In this document: positions 58,351 through 64,000 of the stretch, one piece after another
Numbering within the stretch: the stretch's first letter is position 1
Layout of the letters: the number at the start of each line of letters is the position of its first letter
NCBI RefSeq assembly: GCF_963678635.1
Contig: NC_087063.1
Span: 10,574,386-10,638,385 of the forward strand
DNA: 64,000 nt
Direction of reading: 5' to 3'
Origin: Symsagittifera roscoffensis
Lineage: Eukaryota > Xenacoelomorpha > Acoela > Convolutidae
Notes under the pieces: model-generated
Databases searched by the model: none
The model's input: only the letters and a program-made list of their open reading frames with translations
What the model was told of the DNA's origin: nothing
Translations under genes and position numbers: made by a program

Positions 58351-60990
58351 ATGGACAAAAAATTCCAAAATAAGATACGGAAGTTATTTGAAACCCGTCT
58401 AAATCTAGAAAATGAGCTGCTTAAAGGTCACTCATTATTAGTTGAGTACATTGAAAATAATTATCGCCCCACATAAATTGATGTTGCTGTTGACAATTGT
58501 AAAATTGTTGGAAACAGCTGTTGACGTAAATGAGCAATTAATTAGGTTAGCGGGGAAAATGGAAAAGCCTGAAAAATTTATTACTCTGTAAGACCTTTGG
58601 CTTAAGAAACTAACCGAAATGAACGATAAAGTAATGCATGAAGCTCAGAGTTACAAGATGACACTTGAACCTTTGTCATTTTAAGCAGCCGGCATTACAG
58701 GGAGCAAATGATCTCAACAACAAACTATGTCAGAGACATCCTCACGCTCGCACAAAACAAGGGATTCAGAAGCACGAGTATCTGAAAACAGGTCTAAGGT
58801 CTCTAATAAGTCGAAGGATAGTAGACAGCTTGACTCACTCAACTCTGATAAATCTGCTTCCACTCGTCATACGTCGACTGTTCGCACTATGTCATCAAGT
58901 GAGAAACGGCATGAGCTAGCTTTAGTGAAACGACGCCATGAGGAGCTGGAAAGGCAGTATCAAATATCTATAAGACTTAAAGAGCAAGAAAACCGTCTTA
59001 AGTTCGAACAAAGTCAGCTGGAACTAGAGCAATTGCCTGAAAGTCATAAAAAGCAGCTAATTAAAACAGAAATTAAAGCGTTTGAACTTGAAGACAGTTC
59101 ATCTGAGGTTAGCGAGAAGGTAACTCGACAGGAGTAAGTCAACCTATTTCAAAAGTAGCAACCGATCGGACTAATGATTGGGTAGACTCTGTTAGTTCAC
59201 AAGTAACTACTGACGTTGCTAGTGCGCCAGGTTTGCTGGCTTTCACGCCTGTGACAATTTCGTCAGATCCGACAACTTCCGCCAACCTCGCTCATGCAAT
59301 TCACACCAGTAATAGTCAATACCATGAGGACACAGCATTGAGTGACCCTGAAATCTATAGTCATGGGCATCGGGCTATGCCTCAATTTGGCAGTGCAAGC
59401 CTTTTGCCATTGCAAGCTTCTGTTCCATCTGTTTCATTCCCAGTTAAAAATATGCATTCTAGTGCACACGTGTTACCACCACCGTCTGTTGTTGCTTTAC
59501 AGACCATGAGCTCAAACATAATTAATGGTAGTTTTACCATCGGGCAACCGGAATCATTACCTGTCCCAATGTTACCGGCACAACCCGGTTCTGGTTTTGT
59601 TTCTTTGTCACCTACATTTGCTTGTGGTGGCTTCTCATCTTCTGGAGTAAACCCAACGCCGGTTTTCTTTTCGGCACCTACTTGCCATGCAGCGCCAGTT
59701 CAGACGCAACATAATATTTCCTTTCTACCGCAAACTGTGTCACCTAACATCAACGATTACTACACAAGTGATGCAAACTTATGGGGACTCCCAGCTACAA
59801 CTCCAATCGTCATGCCTGCTCAGTGTTGTAATGCTGGAAAGATTTTTTCTAATTAGACAACTGTTTTCCCACCGTGTAACACCACCGCCCTGTATACTAG
59901 TGGTGGGACTGTGTATTTCAATTCTCCGCCAGTTCATCCCCAACATTTTGTCAATTATACTAATACGCATTTTGTCAATTATACTAATACCGGTTGTCAG
60001 CCAGTCAACGAAGACTACGCACCGTCTTCCGCTTATCCGAACCAAGGTTGTTCATCGGATCGACCTCTCTCCGCTCGTGAATTGGCGGAATTATTGATGC
60101 ATAGACGCAAAGATCATCTTCCTGAATAGAAGTTAGCCCAGTTTGACGGCAATCCGTTAAACTGGCGCGATTGGTTTGGTCAGTTCAAGTACACCGTTGA
60201 TTCCGCTGTTCTCACCGATGATACGAAACAGACTCGTCACAGGCGAAGCGAAAACCGCAATTGCGGAATTTAGTTATAGTGGCGTTATAAACAAGGATGC
60301 ACTGGCAACCTTGCAACGGAAGTTTGGGCAACCATACTGAACTGTTGGTGCGCATCTTGATAAGTTGAATACTTTTCCTCTACTTAAGATGAACCAATCG
60401 GAAAATGTCATTAGTTTCTCCTCTGCCATATCTGGCCTCGTAGCAGTTTTCAAATCATTGTCATTCAACGATGATCTAAATAGTGTTAACTTGTTAAACC
60501 TAGCTGTTAGTAAATTTCCGCCTAACCTCAAGAAAGCTTGGTCAATGCATACCGTTAGGCATAATTGACAGCGACCAACACTCTTAGACTTTAATAACTG
60601 GTTGAAAGAAAAGGCCGAGGGGCATGAGAGATTACGTGTACTTAACTCTAAGGCAAAAAACGAGGAACCATTTTAGCCAAAAACAACCAAAGTTTTTGCA
60701 GCCAACAGCCAGGTAACTAGTAAGGCTCAGGATAAGTTTAAGTTTCCGCCGTGCGTTTTATGTTAGGGTAGTCATGCATTGTGGATCTTTGCTGTTTTTA
60801 AGGAAAAGAATGCTACTCAGCGAGCAAAATACGTAGCTGAACAAAAACTTTGCTTTGCTGGCTTCAATGGCAACCATAGTTTCCGGCAATGTTCTAGAGC
60901 TAAAAAATGCCCAAAGCCAGAGTTCGATAGCACACATAATGTCTTGCTCCATGGAGCCATTAAGGCTGGAACAAACAAGTCCAAGGAGAA
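58351..60990 (+). pseudogene. Gag region of the BEL/Pao element, broken
   Basis: The Gag start is an ATG at 58351 (MDKKFQNKIRKLFE), with a stop after 42 codons. A charged coiled-coil part follows at 58727-59137, a Pro/Ser-rich middle at 59233-59856, then the conserved FDGNPLNWRDWFGQF block near 60135-60185 and LQRKFGQP near 60310. The zinc-knuckle region near 60750-60960 has lost several cysteines (a stop after CVLC; CFAGFNGNH and IFAVF where Cys is expected). At least six stops or frame changes. Non-functional. Confidence 0.75.
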
Positions 60991-61047
60991 TACAATTACT
61001 TCCAACCATGCCGTGATTTACATGACAGTGATTCATCTAAAGGGTTT

Positions 61048-61690
61048 TTGTCAATTGCAACACCTGGTGTGTCCTCGGATGTAACCAGTCTCCTGACGTT
61101 GGTTCTTTGTGATAGGGCATCGACTCACTCTTGGGTGTCTTTGTCACTCGTTCACCGTCTCGGCCCAGTAGGGGAGCCCGTTAACTTGTCAATTAGTGGT
61201 TTCATTTCAACCACCGTCGTTGAGACTGAGAGGATCAATTTTACAGTTTCCTCCGAGCCAAATAATAGTTATTTCGTTTTTTCTCTGTGTGCATATGTTA
61301 AAGACACTATTCAGATTGGTTCCGAGTTAATCAATATTGCTGATTTGCAGAATAAATATCCACAATTAGCACCTATTAAGCTCACTCAATATACTTATGA
61401 GGACGTTGAAGTTATTATAGGACAAGACTACTACCACGCCGTTAGACCCATTGAGTTCATCTTGGGAGATGATAAAAATTCACTGTGTTCCGTTCGCCTA
61501 CCGATAGGTTGGGTCATAAGTGGTCCGTTGCCGCCGTCAGTTGTTTCTACTTCTTCGTGTTTCAAGTGTGTTGTTGAAGATTCTTCTCTGACCGACCAGA
61601 TAAAATCCCAGTATGAGTTGAAATCTTATGGTGCTTTCAAACAAGTCGATTTCCGTTCCGTGCGGATAAACATGCTTTATCCATCCTTAA
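61048..61690 (+). pseudogene. Protease and linker of the BEL/Pao element
   Basis: The open stretch begins near the protease active site, which reads CDRASTHSW; the usual Asp-Ser/Thr-Gly or Asp-Ser-Ala triplet is altered at its second position. A DUF1758-like region follows (IIGQDYYHAVRP, LPIGWVISG). The frame is open for 255 codons but is linked to a broken Gag and RT. Confidence 0.65.
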
Positions 61691-63300
61691 TTCTGAAACC
61701 GTTCACAATGGCGAAAGATACATTGTGCCTATGCTTTGGATTGATAGTAAAGTCAGTCTACCAAACAACTATTACTCGTCACTCGCCCAATTTAAAACAT
61801 TGGAGAGAGGATTAAATAAAGACCCTGAACTGCGCGAAAGATACGCAGACACAATTAGAGGGGACATTAGGAAAGGCTCTGTCGTTACAGTCGAACCGCA
61901 TGATCCACGTAAGCGTACCGATCGCGAGTGGTATCTTCCGCACCATCCCTTCGTAAGTCCCAATAAGCGGGTAAGGTGCGCCGAGTCCTTAATAGGGCTT
62001 CTAATTTTCACGGCACATCCTTAAATAAGTCCTTTTTTTTGCGATTCCGTCAACACAAGTACGCCTTCTCCGCGGATATAGAGGGTATGTTCCTCCAGGT
62101 AGGAGTCCTCGCCCGCGATCAAATTTCAATCCGTTTTTTGTGGCGGGAGGATACCACTTCCGATGTGGTAGTTCATCAGTACACTGACCATATATTCGGC
62201 GCACGGGATTCGCCTAAGTGCGCCAATTTCGCGTTGCGAAAAACAGCGGCTGATAATATGTCCACATACACTGAGGCCGTCTCAGTCGTAAATGAAAAAT
62301 TTTACATGGACGTTTACTTGGATTCGTTCGAAAACGTTACCCAGGCAATTAAATTTAGCCGCGACTTGGTTTCGTTACTAAAGTTGGGAGGACTTAATTT
62401 GACTAAATTTGTCAGTATTGCTGACGAAATCACTTCAGCAATGAACCCCGAGGATTGTGAGACCTCGTTTTCACCCATCAAGGAAAACTGTAACGTTGCA
62501 GAACAATCATCGCACGTCTTAGGTCTTAAGTGGGACCATGTGAAAGACACATTGGTTGTTAGCAAAGGCGTGGATCGTCCTCTCGTTAAGGCAATAACTC
62601 AACGAACCGTCTTCAGTTTCGTCTCTTCTGTGTTTGACCCTGTTGTGTTAGAGCTCCATACACAGTTAGGGCCCGTCTTTTGCTTAAAGACATTTGGAAA
62701 ATCAGTGGCCAAAGTTGGGACGATCAATTGCCGGAAGAGATAAGAGACAAATTTCTCGAGTGGCACTCCGGTCTCCCTCTCTTAGGGCAACTGACTATTC
62801 CCCGTTGTTACTTCACAGAGCCTGTGGATCAAATTGAGCTCCACATGATCGGTGATAGCTCGCAGGACGTTTTCTGTGCGCTTGGGTTTTGCGTGCGCGA
62901 CTCTCGGGTTCACACAAAAAGTAAATAGCCTTTATCTTTTAAAAAGCTCGGGTTGCGCCCATGAAAGCGCTATCTATACCGAACTAGAGCTTCAAGCTGC
63001 TCTGCTCGCCACACGACCGGAAGATGATATAATGACAGCCCTTGCTGTCAGCATTAACCATGTCTACATTTGGACAGGTAGTACAACAGTTTTGCAGTGG
63101 CTAAACTCCACTGAAAAATTACCTGTATTCGTCGCTAATCGTGTCGGCGAAATCCTCGAATCGACCACTATTGATGAGTGGCACCATGTTCTGAGCGGCG
63201 ATAATCCAGCTGATACCGTTACGCGGGCGATTTCGTCGGAAACCCTCAAGGATAGCAGCTGGGTTATTTGTCCGAGCATTCTCAGGACTACTGATTGGCC
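61690..63300 (+). pseudogene. Reverse transcriptase and RNase H of the BEL/Pao element, broken
   Basis: Spread over three frames (61725-62024, 61976-62743, 62852-63529). Recognisable blocks: EWYLPHHPFVSP, FSADIEGMFLQVGV, FLWRED, HIFGARDSPKCANFAL, the catalytic region FYMDVYLDS (the second Asp of the usual pair is Val), VLGLKWDH, and RNase H with YTELELQAAL, VYIWTGSTTVLQW and GDNPADTVTRAISS. Frame changes lie near 61990, 62690 and 62890. RT is inactive as read. Confidence 0.75.
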
Positions 63301-63529
63301 GGTTATACCCGACGAACGTGTGATCAATAAAATTAGTTTGAAGGGTCCTTCTTGTGATGTTGATAATTGCTTGGAGACATCATCTTCCTTCGTCACCGAT
63401 GTCACATCCATCATATATCCCGAATACGGGTTCAATTGGGAAAGGTTCAGTTCCTTTACGAGATATAAAAGAGTAGTCGCTTTTATGATGAGGATGCTGC
63501 CTTCACATAAGCATTTTTGTGGTAAGTGA

Positions 63530-64000
63530 ACTTGATACCCCACTGAACTTGAGACTGCAGAATGCAAACTGATTCATCTTGCTCAGATGGAATCCTTCCC
63601 CGTTGAGTTAATAGTAATCATAGTAAGAATAAGAATAAAATGTTAAGAATAATAGTAAAATTGCCACATAATCTCCGTTTATCGGTCCCGCTGGTATCAT
63701 TCGTTCCACAGGACGGATCGTGAGCTTAATGGATACCGAGTTTGATACTAAGCACCCAATATTACTCGACGCCCGACATACCCTAGTTCGTTTGTTGGCT
63801 AGTAACCTCCATCATTATTATTTTCATCAAGGTTTAGATTACATGCGCTTCGTTTTAAATATAATATATGCAATACTTGGGTTGCGTCGACTACTTCGGT
63901 CTATCGAAAGTCAATGTGTAACATGCCGTAAACGCAAAGCAAGTACCATCCAGCCAATTATGTCCGATTTACCTCTCCGACGTCTCGGATATAAGCAACC
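63530..64000 (+). pseudogene. Integrase N-terminus of the BEL/Pao element, cut by window end
   Basis: After several stops near 63530-63725, an open stretch has DTEFDTKHPILL, then the zinc finger H...H (LLASNLHHYYFHQG) and C..C (ESQCVTCRKRKA) at about 63800-63940, and PIMSDLPLRRL at the window end. The catalytic core lies beyond 64000. A short AATAGTAA/AAGAATAA-rich tract lies at 63605-63660. Confidence 0.65.

Larger units (their letters stand above)
57253..64000 (+). mobile_element. BEL/Pao retrotransposon, degenerate, cut by the window end
   Basis: Gene order Gag, zinc knuckle, protease, RT (Pao type), RNase H, integrase in the plus direction, with sequence words typical of BEL/Pao rather than Gypsy (FDGNPLNW in Gag, DNPAD in RNase H). 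It contains many frame changes and stops. The RT catalytic pair is altered. The integrase zinc finger is near 63810-63935 and the element continues past 64000. Confidence 0.85.

Overview
The window is AT-rich nuclear DNA from a metazoan; the phylum cannot be named from sequence alone. Three things support this: a spliced EF-hand gene with GT-AG introns, several classes of LTR retrotransposon including BEL/Pao (a superfamily known only from animals), and hAT-like non-autonomous DNA transposons. No bacterial operons, rRNA genes or CRISPR arrays were seen.

Layout. 1-3.7 kb: non-coding DNA with a GGAATCC repeat field and one EF-hand exon (minus). 3.8-12.1 kb: a Ty3/Gypsy element (A, minus strand, 261-bp LTRs) that shares its right-hand LTR with the 3' end of a second, truncated copy (B). 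12.1-20.3 kb: a hAT-like MITE with an 8-bp target duplication, another EF-hand exon (minus), short repeat fields, and a composite dispersed repeat family with a minisatellite. 20.3-39.2 kb: one very large LTR element of about 18.9 kb (minus strand, about 410-bp LTRs, 4-bp target duplication ACAG) inserted into a copy of that composite family. 39.2-48.2 kb: the other half of the interrupted repeat, a decayed BEL/Pao remnant, a second fragment of it, and a duplicated 635-bp block. 48.3-53.9 kb: a four-exon EF-hand (calmodulin-like) gene on the minus strand, with a tandem duplication and two hAT-like MITEs in its introns. 54-57.2 kb: intergenic DNA with a TTGGCCGAAA minisatellite. 57.25-64 kb: a plus-strand, heavily mutated BEL/Pao element that runs off the window.

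The most unusual object is the 18.9-kb element. Read on the minus strand it carries a short leader frame over the primer-binding site, a basic 155-residue protein, a 1523-residue Gag-protease, an RT-RNase H frame separated from Gag-protease by one in-frame UAG, and an integrase. After that come a cluster of small and membrane proteins, a Pro/Ser/Thr-rich frame with no visible ATG, a broken viral-type envelope glycoprotein, and an intact 602-residue protein that I do not recognise. Neighbouring frames in the downstream cluster overlap by 4-35 nt, twice as ATGA stop/start overlaps. This is the best candidate in the window for a poorly described system: a giant, virus-like LTR element with extra genes. 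Many frame breaks in this element, and the one in Gypsy element A, fall beside A-homopolymers, so raw-read verification decides whether they are real decay, recoding sites or assembly errors.

The host genes are the EF-hand gene at 48.3-53.9 kb and an apparent paralogue of which only two exons (14.8-15.0 kb and 2.9-3.0 kb) could be found, now separated by the Gypsy insertion.
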